A stretch of DNA of 64,000 nt from contig JAKCVP010000418.1 in the NCBI GenBank assembly GCA_023512835.1, positions 38,056 through 102,055 of the forward strand, in the 5' to 3' direction. The position numbers and the translations under genes were made by a program. The notes below the pieces were generated by a model. It saw nothing but the letters and a program-made list of their open reading frames with translations, did no database searches and was not told where the DNA came from. Below, piece after piece: positions 32,540-43,245 of the stretch; position 1 is the first letter of the stretch; every line of letters begins with the position of its first letter. The DNA comes from Taxillus chinensis. Taxonomy: Eukaryota > Streptophyta > Magnoliopsida > Santalales > Loranthaceae.

Positions 32540-32612
32540 CCAGAACCCAGACCCAGACCCAAACCCAAACCCAAACGAAAACAAAACAGAAACAAAGAAG
32601 AAAAAAAAAGCA
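32540..32612. repeat. CCCAGA/CCCAAA hexanucleotide repeat and A-rich tail
   Basis: Six to seven copies of CCCAGA then CCCAAA, followed by A/G-rich sequence (AAAACAGAAAC). Lies just beyond the stop of the minus-strand gene, in its 3' UTR region. Confidence 0.75.
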
Positions 32613-32630
32613 GGCGACCTACTCCCGCCC

Positions 32631-33899
32631 CTACATGTCCGCCAGGTACTCCACCTGGCCCCGCCGCGCCAACCACTCCGGATGGTGCGCCAGCCATCGG
32701 CGCTCACGGCGCGTCAGGCGGCCCAGCACAGCCGGGCGGTTCTCACCCCACGCGAAGTTGTCAGGTCGCGTGAGGACCTCCGGGTGCTCCAGGAGGTAGC
32801 GCGCGTCGCGCCGGCTCAGCTGGTGGCCCATGGGTGGGACCGCCGGCTGAGCGCGACGACGCTTGAAGTTGCGCTCTGCCTGGGAGGCAAAGCCCAGGGG
32901 AGCGGCGGTCGGGTTCTCCCGCTCCAGCTCCTCGAGGCGACGCTTTTGGTGGGCGTCTTGCGCGGGAGCTGGAGCGGGAGCAGGAGTAGAGGCGGCGGCG
33001 GCGGTAGGGGCGGGGGCAGGGGAGGACTCGTCGATCTCGCCCTCTTCCAGCTCACTCTCTGGTGATGCTGGTGGCGCCTTGGGCGAGCGCGGTGACTGCG
33101 GCGGCGGCGGAGCGAGGATCCGGTAGTCAATCTCCTCCTCCTCACAGAATTGGCCCTTGGCCCACTTTCTCAGCTCGTGGGCGCCGATGGGGAAGTTTAC
33201 CCATCGGTTGAGTGTGGACCAGAAGTTCACACCGAACAGGGCTCGCTCTTCGTCGAGTATCTTGAGGGCGGCGAGCGTCTCATTGAACAGCGGCGCCGTC
33301 TTCATGTAGAATGCTCTGCCCAGGTCGTGTTCGAACCAGCGCGCCCAGGATCCGTCCTTGGGCTCGAACTTGTTCACTGGTCGACCGTGTAGAGAGAGGC
33401 GAAGGATGTGTGGCGGGATGGGACTCGCGTTGGCGTATTCCAGTACGTGATCCATTGCTTCGCCATTGAGCTCGGCATGGCGTTCTTTGACAGCCTCGAA
33501 TCTCTCTGCAACTCTCTTGATCATGATTGGCTGCCAGCGCTGATTCTGGCACAGACACAGGGCGCGGAACTGCTTCTTGTGCAGTCTGTCCAAATTGCCT
33601 CGTGCTAAAAATCCCTTGTGGTCGATGAGCGGGATCATGTAGCCTATGATCTTGTCCATGATTTCATTCGGCATGCGGACGACGGCGGGTTCATTCCTGC
33701 TAGCAGTGGCTTGATAATTGTCAATTAAAACTTCAAAAGCAGTGGGGAGGGGAGAGCGTGGAGCGGGCTCTTGGGACAACCTGCTACTTTGCCGGTTTGC
33801 GGCTCCATGTTTCGAATTGTCAGGTTGTTCTGGGACACTGGAAGGAGTAGCAGAGTTAGAAGTGTTTCCAAACACGGAGTCGTAATGGCTCTGTGCCAT
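32631..33899 (-). CDS. Unknown protein, F-box-like N-terminus and C-terminal HPE repeat
   Basis: 422 residues from the ATG at 33899 (an upstream extension in frame lacks conserved character and spans the likely 5' UTR). Residues ~1-70 disordered. VVRMPNEIMDKIIGYMIPLI (73-92) followed by a helical KQFRALCLCQNQRWQPIMIKR resembles the start of fungal F-box/leucine-poor proteins, a weak match. Residues ~100-280 helical and basic. Then a proline/alanine/glutamate-rich linker (SPRSPKAPPASPESELEEGEIDE) and a basic block. The C-terminus holds two copies of L-[ST]-R-R-[DE]-x-R-x-L-x2-H-P-E-x-L at 360-376 and 394-410, spaced exactly 34 residues. No membrane or signal sequence. Function unknown. Confidence 0.72.
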   Translation of the reverse strand: MAQSHYDSVFGNTSNSATPSSVPEQPDNSKHGAANRQSSRLSQEPAPRSPLPTAFEVLIDNYQATASRNEPAVVRMPNEIMDKIIGYMIPLIDHKGFLARGNLDRLHKKQFRALCLCQNQRWQPIMIKRVAERFEAVKERHAELNGEAMDHVLEYANASPIPPHILRLSLHGRPVNKFEPKDGSWARWFEHDLGRAFYMKTAPLFNETLAALKILDEERALFGVNFWSTLNRWVNFPIGAHELRKWAKGQFCEEEEIDYRILAPPPPQSPRSPKAPPASPESELEEGEIDESSPAPAPTAAAASTPAPAPAPAQDAHQKRRLEELERENPTAAPLGFASQAERNFKRRRAQPAVPPMGHQLSRRDARYLLEHPEVLTRPDNFAWGENRPAVLGRLTRRERRWLAHHPEWLARRGQVEYLADM

Positions 33900-35997
33900 A
33901 CTTTTTGTAATGTAAGAAGAGAGGCTTTGGTAGCTTGTGCTAAAGTGGCTTCGCAATGGAAGAGTGCACAGAGGTTCTGAGCGTGAGGTAATTGGAGAAA
34001 TCGAGGAGAGCAAACACAAGCGAGTCGTGCAATGATGTGTGCAGGACAGAAGTTTGATGCAAATGGAGATGCAGAGAGGGAAAAGGGAAGGTCTGAGCGG
34101 AGGCCGCGAGGTTGTTTTATAGCCCACATTTCACGACTTCTGCCCGGATCTTTTCGCGTTGTTGACATTGATGAGGTTGTTACAAGTCCAAAGTGATGTT
34201 CACAGTCTCAACTCCTGAAAGACCGTTACGTGACGTGCAAGTGACCTGCGTCAATGTCAGCCTCTCACGCCAAGGTGATGAAGGCGCCTGAGCAGTGGGT
34301 GTCTATGTCAGTGCGGATTCCTGCGAACACTAGATGACATCCCACTTATCTTGGAGCATCACTGCTTGTCCATACTGTGTAACATGTAATTCGGGCGCGT
34401 TTGCCGAGCTTGATCAAGCAGAGGCACTGCGGGTGTCAACACAAGTTTGGACGTCTCTATTAACAGAGCCTACGCCTCACCAATGGCAGTTCAGTCAGCA
34501 CCGAATTCTCAGACTTTGAATCGATCGTATTGCTCTTGTCCGATGAGCGGGAGTGCGTGCTTCCTGCTCAGATGATATTCTCGAGTGATTTCAGGCATCA
34601 TCTCACTAGTAGTACCATTACGAGTTAGCGAGCAGCCGAATGGTTACCTGACGTTGAGCAACCTGTCCGAAGCCGAGTGCAGAGGCGGCGACTGAGTGCA
34701 ACACTCATATACCCACTGATTGGCCTGCGCGGTGCTGAGTACTAGATCTGTCTACATAAGACCAAAAAATTCCCAAGAGGTATACAAGTAGTCGGTTAGA
34801 CCTGCTAACCAAGCCCTCTATGCCTGCAGGACGCAAATCACGCCAAACGTTTATGAGTTCTCAATTGAAAAAAGTCCGTCAAAAATCTCATCATTCACGG
34901 ACTGCCGTCGACGACGTCAGCTGAATTCGCGAGCCATCGTGTGGGTCGCCATTGAATTGAATGTTGACAAACTTAGACTTTGATCAAGTAGACAGGGTAT
35001 TTTCTGTTATTCACGACTAATAAATGAGCGTCGGGATCGACAAGTCAAACTTTCAATATCTCTAGACGTCTCAAAGGGAAGGAAATTGTCTTTGCAGGGC
35101 GGGGGTGTCGGATGTGCCTTCACGTCAAATGAATCTCACCTTGGCGGGGGGGTCCAGCGATTCCACTCCACACTAAGTGGAGCCAATTCGTACAACAAGG
35201 TCAAATGTCAGCTGAGCCGCTTCTTGAGAATAGAGTAGATATGTAGCCACAGCGGCGGACCACTTCTCGTAGCTCTTGGATTCCTGGCGAGACTTGACCA
35301 CGAGCCGGCTCTATTCCCTCGCAAAAACCGAAATATTCTACTGTTGATCCATACTGTACTGTACATTCATGTTTCAAGAACAAGGAAGCAAATGGCGAAT
35401 CCGAGCCCATCCGAGTGTCTCTGAGCAAGGGTATTCAAATCAGAAATAGAATGGCGATTGGATTCTGATCCGCTCGGCATGATGAACAGGGTACAGCGGT
35501 CTGGGACATTCAATTCGAGGTCTTTAGCTTCCCGCTTTCCACCCAGGTCTGCGTGGCTCATTCGGCGGAGGTCGCGAGACCTCACTTCCTGCAAGGATAC
35601 GTCCCTGCTGAAGTTGCCGCCCGTGAGAAGGTCGTGTGGGTCGTCATTGCAACGATGTGATGCAGTGACTTGCTCTCAGCACGCGACCAAATCTCCCGGC
35701 TCTGTCCGGCTCTCCGCGGCACTCATAGTCTCACACACGCTCTTCGCCTGGGATTTAACGTACCCACTGTTTGTCTGCGCTTTGGGGAACTGATGCCTTG
35801 GCAGGTCTCGCGTTGTGCATGTTGCCCCATCAGAGTATCGAAAGGGCAATGAAGCGCGTCCTGCACAAGCATGCGACATGATTCTTCTGATTCGGTATGT
35901 TCAAAATCTCACAAAGAGACGATGCAAGGCGGATCTGCCGTTGCGTCTCTTAGCAAAGACGGAAAGCTTTGCTTGAGTGATAAAGTTCGTACGAGCA
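33900..35997. other. 2.1-kb region with no recognised gene
   Basis: Between the divergently placed unknown gene and the 3' end of the next minus-strand gene. Short frames only (longest 111 codons at 35458, low plausibility). A TACTGTACTGTACA palindrome-like motif lies at 35347-35362. No transposon domain seen. Confidence 0.45.
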
Positions 35998-37331
35998 TCA
36001 TGTTTCGGCAGCAGAGGTGCCAGCGTCTGGTTTCAAGCGAAGAGCCAGAGTGCGGCATTCTTCAAGGACTTTGTAAATGTTAGCAATAGTCGTATCGTTT
36101 GTTGACGATGCAGGTGACTCACGTTCAATGATTTGGTCCTCCCATACACCCATCTCGTAGTCTACCAATCCGCTGTCTTCCAGGCCATCGCACAATCTTG
36201 TCAGCTGGTTTCCAATGTCTTCGATCTGGGGGAGCTCTATCGTGGTGTCTGGCCAGAAATGCTGAGACGTTCCGTTTAGTTCAGCTTTTGAGACGTCTTT
36301 TTGCTTCTGGAGCAGAGCCAACCAGGCACAATTGAAATTCGCCCAAAGTGTCTTGCGTAGTTGGCGCCAATTTGTTCGTGGAAGGTCGTCAGGTATGTCG
36401 TCAAGGTCAAGATCTGAGCTTGTCAACTACATTATTTTGCAGGGTAGTAAATGTACATTAAACTCACTGATGACGCGCAATGTCTGGCGACTTAGCAGTG
36501 TATGCGACAGGGTTAGCATCTGCCGCGCCGCCTCCTTCAATTTTTCGCTTTGGAAGCTCTGGACCGCACTTTTGATCTTTGATTCAAAGTCTTGTATCCA
36601 GTCGCGCGCTTGTTCATCCGTAAGTGACGAAGTGGCTTGCGACTGCAGTGAGATGGGCGCGAAAGGATTCTGGTAGGAACTCGAAGGGGTGGAAGAGAGG
36701 CCCCCATAGCCGCCATATTGCTGGGACTGCGACTCTGACCACGGTGAATACGAGTAATTGGAGGAAGGGTGCCCGAATTGTGACGATACTTGAGAAACGG
36801 TCCCAGGATTTGAGAAGCCGCCCTGCGAGACCGCGTAAGAGGAGCTTGGCTGGTATAGATTGAGGTCTGACGTTGGAACGTTAAATTCGGCGCGTCACGA
36901 TCAAGTGCTGTGAAACGGGGGGAAGGAGGCTTACCTTGCTGGTGGGAGAGGACGCCACCATAGCCAGAGGAACCGCCGTAGTGGGCGTAAGAAGACATTT
37001 GCGGGGAGGGCTGGTGCTGTGACTGATGCTGAGAGGGCTGCCAGCGGGAAGATGATGAGTCGTGACTATAGTTCGAGTAGTGTTGCGAGGGTGAAGGGAA
37101 ATTTTGATTATATAGCTGAGATTGATTTCCGACAGATCCGTAGTAGGAAGTCGAGGAAGACTGGGGAGGTTGTGACATTGATTGCAGGTCCGCGGGTGTT
37201 GAAAGGTATGAAGGTGGAGCATAGGTAGAAGACCTGCGGCTGCTGTAAGGATAAGGCTTCTGCAGCTGGCCTGGTGTGGTGTACCGTGTGATTCTCACTC
37301 GACGCCGAGCCTGCTCGTCAGGCTGTTCCAT
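35998..37331 (-). CDS. Conserved fungal protein of unknown function, Gln/Ser/Tyr-rich N-terminus
   Basis: Four exons: 37331..36935, 36866..36468, 36413..36123, 36068..35998, summing to 386 codons. The ATG at 37331 (MEQPDEQARRRVRI) is the first in frame. The first ~200 residues are low complexity, rich in Ser, Tyr, Gln and Pro (SQHQSQHQPSPQMSSYAHYGG), prion-like in composition. The C-terminal ~180 residues are helical: LTDEQARDWIQDFESKIKSAVQSFQSEKL, NWRQLRKTLWANFNCAWLALLQKQKD, and IEDIGNQLTRLCDGLEDSGLVDYEMGVWEDQIIELLEECRTL. I recall similar C-terminal domains in other Pezizomycotina, without a known role. The third exon's acceptor is CTCAG at 36414; an earlier TAG acceptor would introduce a stop. 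Nuclear location is a guess from composition. Confidence 0.75.
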
Positions 37332-39313
37332 GCGATGTTTGGAGACCTTGCGCGCGCACAACAGAATGCGACGTCGAGGAAAGAGAAGAGACGTTCGCTC
37401 CAGCACAGACGAAGATGGTCTGCGACGCGAAGTGTTGGGAACTTCCCTTCTAGACAGACAGACAAACAGCCCGGCCTTCCCGCGAGAATCGAATTTGCCA
37501 GCGGGACCGCCAGGGCTCCCGCACAGTGTCGGGCGGATGGTCAGGAACCGTTATGAGAGTTCGCGTCCGAGACGTCGAATACGCAGATTGAGGCGGGCGG
37601 CTTAATGCGGACATGTCCCTAGGCGGCGCCGTTCAGATTGACTTTTGCTGCTCTCTTTGCACTCTCCCTCTTGGTCGCGTCCTACTGCATCGCACCCAGC
37701 ACATGGCAACGGCGGCGGCAGCGGCGTCCTCCAGTCGACAGGGAATGGCTTCCGGCATCTGCCATTGCTCGCGCAGGGCTCCTGGAGCGTCTCACCAGCC
37801 ACGTTGGCCAGGGTCTGGACAGGTCATCACAATACAACTCGTGCCAATACGCAGGGCCGGGGCGGACTGGCTATAGTACCTCCTATGACAGAAGAGGTCA
37901 GGCAACGGTAGTTCGAGAGGAGTGGGGTGCGAAAGATCTTGTTCGGCGTGAAGGGCTGGGATCGCCCTGGCTGCGCATAGGACAAGAAATGCCAGGCGCA
38001 GTGGCCAGCCCGAAGCGACAGCCTGAAACGATGTCGAGCGAAGCAGTCGAGCCAAAGACTCAGCCTTGCAGATCAGCAGCGATGACACTGGACCGCCACC
38101 GTTCTACTGAGCGTACACGGTCATGCATCATGCTGCCTGCAAGCCCGTCTCGCGTGGGCTGCGACATTAATCATGCCCTGCTGCCTCTTGCCTACATCGG
38201 GCCGTACATGGCAATCAATGTCACTGAATACGCAGCTTCCGGGGTATCTTGTCTTTATTATAAGGTACGCTCTGTGCTTGTCTTATCGAAGCCGGATGGT
38301 GACCATTGTCGAGCTAACGTGCAGAGCTCTTTGGGTAATTTTGCGCCTTGTTTGACACTGGGAAACGGAGCGCCTGTCGAGAAGGTCAGACGAGCTGCAC
38401 AGTACGAGGTACCAGAGACAGGTCAGAGAATAGATCTGCCACATTCAGACGAGTGAAGCGCACCTACTCATACAGCAGGCCGCGATTACCTTTTCAAGTA
38501 TCGGAGCTCACGGCAATCCCAAACAGGTATGTCTGGCAACAGTAGTAGGTCGGTGTCCCTGCTGGGCTGGCTGGGCTGGGCTGCGTGGGAGCGGCTATTT
38601 CCAACGCTCATGCAAGATTTGTCTCCACACGCCGCGCATCGCCAAAGGACAATTGTTTGGCGCCACTGTCCACAAGCACAATGCCAATCTCGCAAAGTAC
38701 GCATTTATCCGAATTAGCACCAAGTCAAAATCACCTTGCTATTCGTATCAATCGCTTCGAAGCGGTGTCCTCTTCATTCACAAATCGGTGAACAGCGCCA
38801 TCTAGTCGAGCTGCTGCTGCTCAAATACCTGTCCTGAGCAAGAATATCGACCAGCTCTCAGCGTGAGCCGCTTCATGACTGGTTTTGCTCATTGGAGCTT
38901 GTCTTTTGACTTGCCAATCTTCGACCACACGCCCTTCTCGTACGCGGGAGCATATTTCTATGCGAATGAAGCGCGGCCGTTGAGGCGGCACTAGTCAGCC
39001 TCAAGCTTCATAGACCAACCTCGACGTCAGCCTTTTATGCGCACTCTTTTGAAATCTCAAGCGCCATGATGCTTTTGATGGACAGTTTTGATGCGCATGC
39101 TTGGTTCCTGCTGTAGCAGAAACGTCGATCGTGACTCTATGGCTTGCGTCTCCGTGAAAGGCGAGAACGATGCAGTCGCCGTGACTTTTCCGCCTGCCCC
39201 ATTCATCAGTGTCGAACTAGCTTCGAATGCCAATCGGTCCTCTCGTCTTCGGGCAACCGGGAGGATATAGCTGGAGATGCTTCTTGCTCGTCTCTGTGGC
39301 GCTGCAATACTGC
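37332..39313. other. 2-kb region without supported gene
   Basis: Promoter of the 37331 gene plus the 3' side of the 39314 gene. A + strand open frame 37638..38456 (272 codons) begins with TTG and lacks any domain; judged chance. Nothing else seen. Confidence 0.45.
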
Positions 39314-40633
39314 TCACCGCGGTTTGCTAGCCAAGGGAATCGGTGGCGGCGAGCTGCCGTCAGTAGGCTGGCTGTGTATCTGTCGCTTTTTGGGAGGAGG
39401 AGGGGGCGGCGCTTTCTTGCCTTGCACTCCTGCTGTTGTTATGGTTGCATGCTCGGCTGCTGACTGTGCCGCAGGTGCAGCGTTCGAAGCTGCTGGCGGC
39501 GGTACGGCTGCGACTGTGGGCTGCTGCGAGGAGCCTCCGCCACCACTGGCTTGAAAGCCATTTACCTTGTCGGAGACTCCGTATTTCTGGTTGAAACCAC
39601 TGGCGGCTTTCCAGCCTGCACTCATTTGGTCGCCATGTCGCTGACGAAAGTTATTCGCCGTCGATGCGGCGTCCCTGGCGTCTGAGAACGAAATCGAGGA
39701 GGGGTCTTTCTGAAAGGCGGCAGCAGTTTGCGCTGCTTTTTGTTTCTGCGCCCACGAAGTTCCCTGCGATGAAGACTGCTGCTGCTGTTGCGGCTGCCCT
39801 GATGATGACGACGTCGCAAGCCGTCCAAATCGACTGGAAAGCTCACCCATGTGACCTGATGCTTGGGGGGCCTGCGTCGAAGGTTGACTCGGCTTGCCCG
39901 CACCGATACCAAAACCCGGCACGGCAATTCCAGCCTTACCCAGCCGGCTGACCGCACCGGGATCTAAGACGCTGGCCTTGGCTGAATCTTCTGACACAGC
40001 TGCTGTATAACTCGGTGGTGGTTCGGGGCTGTGGACATCAGGATGAGAGTTCTGTCGGGGCGGGAGGCGTGGCGGAGGCGCAGGTTTCGACGGAACAGCA
40101 CGGCCAGACGACATCTGGGTCGCGTTGCCGCGTGCTGGTGGAGTAGGCAGCCCTTTCGTCGAAAGTCCAGTAGTGTCTCTACGGTACGGCATCGATGGTG
40201 AGGCTTCCGCTTCGGGTGCGTTGGGTGTCTGCCATTGTGGCTCTGCACTCGGCTGCGAGGGTGCAAATGTTCTTGAGGCAGCCGTTGCCTGCACAGGTTG
40301 TCTTGGAGGAGGAGCGATCGCTGAAGGAGAGGCTGAGCCTCCGGCTGCATAGTGCTTGGGAGGAGGACCAAAAGAAGAGGGGTCTTGAAGACTGGATAAA
40401 GGCTGAGATTGATGGGTGAGGGCGTCTTCATTTGGTCTAAAGCCAGTGTCTTTTCCTTTACCCATCCAGCCGGCAACGGTGTTAACGCCCTACAGGTATG
40501 GTTTAGTGTTTGTACATGTCGCAGCGCGCGTGCTGTGGTGGCTCACTTTGAAGTCTCCGCGCCACGATTCCTTCTTTCCATCCTTGCCGCCAGGATGCCA
40601 TCCTCCCTTGGCTATGCCTTTGAATCCGCTCAT
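39314..40633 (-). CDS. Proline-rich protein, possibly actin-patch associated
   Basis: Two exons, 40633..40547 and 40489..39314, giving 420 residues. Exon 1 starts MSGFKGIAKGGWHPGGKDG and with exon 2 forms a short conserved-looking head (ESWRGDFKGVNTVAGWMGKGKD). The rest is intrinsically disordered: Pro/Ala/Ser-rich with PPPPPPKKR near the C-terminus, PKPAPPPRLPPR and other SH3-type PxxP motifs, a PPPSYTAAV segment that resembles a PPxY WW ligand, and a Gln run. A compact helical stretch (SFSDARDAASTANNFRQRHGDQMSAGWKAASGFNQKYG) sits around residues 295-335. The composition suggests a scaffold for cortical actin proteins, similar to Aim3/Bbc1-type partners; this is inference only. Confidence 0.72.
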
Positions 40634-41050
40634 CGTGCAGAGGTAGGACGAGCAGCGATAGAAGGAGCAGATGGGACTTGGTCAATGAGAGATGGTGGGG
40701 TAGGTAGATGAGGTGCTGCCAGGGCTCCAACCGAGGGCGGCCGTTGACGGTGACGTCTGGTGAGGCTAGGCGAGGTCCTGTCTCTCGGATCGGCGGCTTG
40801 GCGCCGCGTCCAGACTCCTTTCTGGCACCTGCAATGGATAGGTTTTGCATCTACTACACTTCTACCTCACCTGTGATGCATGGCAAGCCGCCAATCTTGC
40901 ATGCGGTTCGAGGGCCCCGGCAACTTCGTTTGGACCCTTCTCACCATGCACTCATCACTGTCAACACATTCGACCGACCTGCAATCACATTCGTTGTGGA
41001 ACGACTTGTCGTTGGAATCTATTTTGTCTTTACATTCATCTCAAGGCTGC
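40634..41050. other. Intergenic
   Basis: 417 bp between the promoter of the 40633 gene and the 3' end of the 41051 gene. Nothing recognisable. Confidence 0.4.
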
Positions 41051-42170
41051 TCATACCGGCGGCTGAAGGCGTAGCGGATGTACCGACATACTTTTCGTAT
41101 AGTGCATAGGCTCGGACACCTCACTCGCAATATCTGCTGTCGTGCTTTGTGAGCATTGTTTCCCATGCTCCCTTTGCCTCCAAATGCTGGCGTCTGACAT
41201 TTCCACGTACGCTGGTCGACGGGCATTTGGCTGAATCTCCGGTCCCAAATAATACGAGCTTGATCGTGGCCATAATTTCGACACCAGTGGCTTCAAGGTG
41301 GACAAGCAGATGCATGTCAGTCCTATGGACAGCTCAGCGCTGGACATGAGCACAATGAGACGCGATGTCTGGAAGTAGGTGATGGTGGGCTTGGTAAGCG
41401 TGTCGATGTAGCCAATACGGACAGCTGAGACAATACCTCCCACGGAGCCGATGCCGAGAATGGCGATTACTGACATCTTGGCACGCCGACTCATATCGGC
41501 CTTCCACAGCAAGGCGAAGGGAAGGCAGAGAAAGGCGCAGTCTGCCAAAGCGTTCATCGCCGCGTGTATGTAAGAGGTGGTGTCGATGGCCAAGGGGCTC
41601 AGGCATTTGCGCAGCACAATCTTGAAAGGAAAGTTTTGCGGATCACCGCATTGAAAGAGGATGAAGAAGAAGTAGAAGCAGCCGTACACGGAGCAGACAG
41701 TCATGATCGCGTAGATGGTCATGCGCTGCCATCGAGCCACCAAGACGCGCAGGAGGAGCAAGCCGAGAGCGAGCTTCAACCAAGTTGCCGCCCAGATATA
41801 TATGCATTCGACCGCCAGTGTCATCTGGACGAAGTGTTAGGGACGGTAGTGATGGAGAGGTGCAGAGAGAAAACGAACCCGAATCGCTGGTACCAGATTG
41901 GTGGGCTTGATGAAAACCAGGGTTTGCAAGCCCGTGAGATGGGCGATTCCCAGAACGATGCAATCGAAGGCGCATGCTAAGAGCTAGGAAGCTGAGGATT
42001 AGCGTGCGATGAAACGTCCAGAGGAAGGGTTGACATACGAGGGTGAAGAGCATAGCTGCGTCATCCCAGCCAAAGTTCTTGACCATACATGCTCTCACGT
42101 AGACGCGAAGAGAGGCTGCGACAATCTGCAAGACGAGGAAGAAGATGACACCGGCTGCATATGGGTCCAT
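41051..42170 (-). CDS. PTH11/rhodopsin-like integral membrane receptor
   Basis: Three exons, 42170..42039, 41983..41879 and 41824..41051, total 337 codons (336 residues). Seven hydrophobic helices: TM1 VIFFLVLQIVAASLRVYVR, then KNFGWDDAAMLFTL, which is the conserved G-W-D-D motif of this fungal family (usually F-x-x-D-D), LACAFDCIVLGIAHLTG, ECIYIWAATWLKLALGLLLLRV, IYAIMTVCSVYGCFYFFFILFQC, NALADCAFLCLPFALLW, ILGIGSVGGIVSAVRIGYI and LIVLMSSAELSIGLTCICLSTLKPL. The C-terminus is a Ser-rich cytosolic tail. Fungal PTH11-like proteins sense surface or nutrient cues upstream of G proteins in some species; ligand unknown. Intron 2 has an unusual donor, GTTCGT. Confidence 0.86.
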
Positions 42171-42910
42171 GGTGGGCTTGAAGTGGTGGATGGAACACGC
42201 AGAGCGACGCTCAGCGAGGGAGCGATGTTGGGAGTAGTGCTTTCGAAAGAGCGTGTGTTGGAGATGAGGGAGGATGCCAGTACCAGTTCCGGACCGGGAT
42301 CACTTTATTGAACGAGGATGAAGTGTCGGACCAGGCACAGACGGAGTGTGCGCTAGGCTGAGGCACGAGCGAGGTGCGTAGAGAGTCGTGGTCGCGGGGA
42401 TGGGATGCCTTTAGTGCCTTTTCTAGACCCATGAGGCTCTGTAACGCGTACTGGCGCCATCAGCCCATCGTGCCCGTCAACAAGACACAGAAGTTTCATT
42501 GAAGGCTAGCGACCAGGTCAGCGGTGCAGGCTAAGCGCAACTGGCGCGATCCAGCCTGAGGTTAATCGAGTCCCCCCCCCTCAGAGACAGCATCCGGGAC
42601 CGGTACGGCAAGGTAGCGCGAGGGCCAGGGGGTTCAATGGTTGGCAGCATTAGGCCACATGAGGTCTTGTCTGCGCGCATCTCTCTGACCCTCGGAGATT
42701 GGGCGCTGCCACTTTGCTGGATAGAGACTGAGCAGGCGACGCCATGACAGCCACGCAGTCTTGTGCGTGCAGCGTCGAATCAGCGACCCGTCGCCCGGAG
42801 TCGCGCGCTTCGAGCTTGTGACTTGACCGCCTGCGACAAGGGTCATGGAGGGAGGCATCCTGGCAGCGGCTGTCACGCAGCTGCCTCACTTGCCTCTTCT
42901 CGATCTTCGA

Positions 42911-42916
42911 CAGCGG

Positions 42917-42947
<31 letters not shown>

Positions 42948-42949
42948 GG
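42911..42949. repeat. (GGCGAC)n microsatellite
   Basis: Five to six imperfect copies of GGCGAC. Confidence 0.8.
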
Positions 42950-43216
42950 CATCCAAGTACGCCAGCCAGAGACATGCAGAGCGTCGTACGTAGTCCTGTT
43001 GGACTTTGAAGCGGTGGGGAGGTGGATCAGGACGACCCACCACATCTCTGACAGTAACCGGAGATGGGCTTTGGAACGTCACCAAAAACAATCCTGGGCC
43101 CAGGGCACACGGTCCACCGGACGACAGTTTCAGTCCTGTCGGGCTCAGCGGCAGCCGGATCCCGGATGGGCAGAGTAGGTATGTACATGTTCTGTGTACT
43201 GTACAGTACAGGGCAT

Positions 43217-43245
43217 GACAGGACAGGACAGGACAGGACAGGACG
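43217..43245. repeat. (GGACA)n pentanucleotide repeat
   Basis: About six copies of GACAG/GGACA, directly after a TGTACTGTACAGTACA palindrome (43193-43208). Confidence 0.85.

Larger units (their letters stand above)
31149..32630. other. Gene-free, repeat-rich region
   Basis: Convergent 3' regions of two genes. Contains scattered TAGG/CCTA tetranucleotide motifs (31550-31920), a 77-bp tandem duplication, and AG-rich microsatellites listed separately. No supported coding frame; the hydrophobic minus-strand frames here come only from translating the microsatellites (Phe/Leu runs). Confidence 0.6.

Noticed and set aside
32138..32612. Hydrophobic Phe/Leu-rich frames on the minus strand
   Set aside because: They are translations of AACAAG/CCCAAA microsatellites, not proteins.
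37638..38456. 272-codon + strand open frame
   Set aside because: Starts with TTG, no domain, mixed composition, and overlaps the promoter of a well-modelled gene; probably chance.
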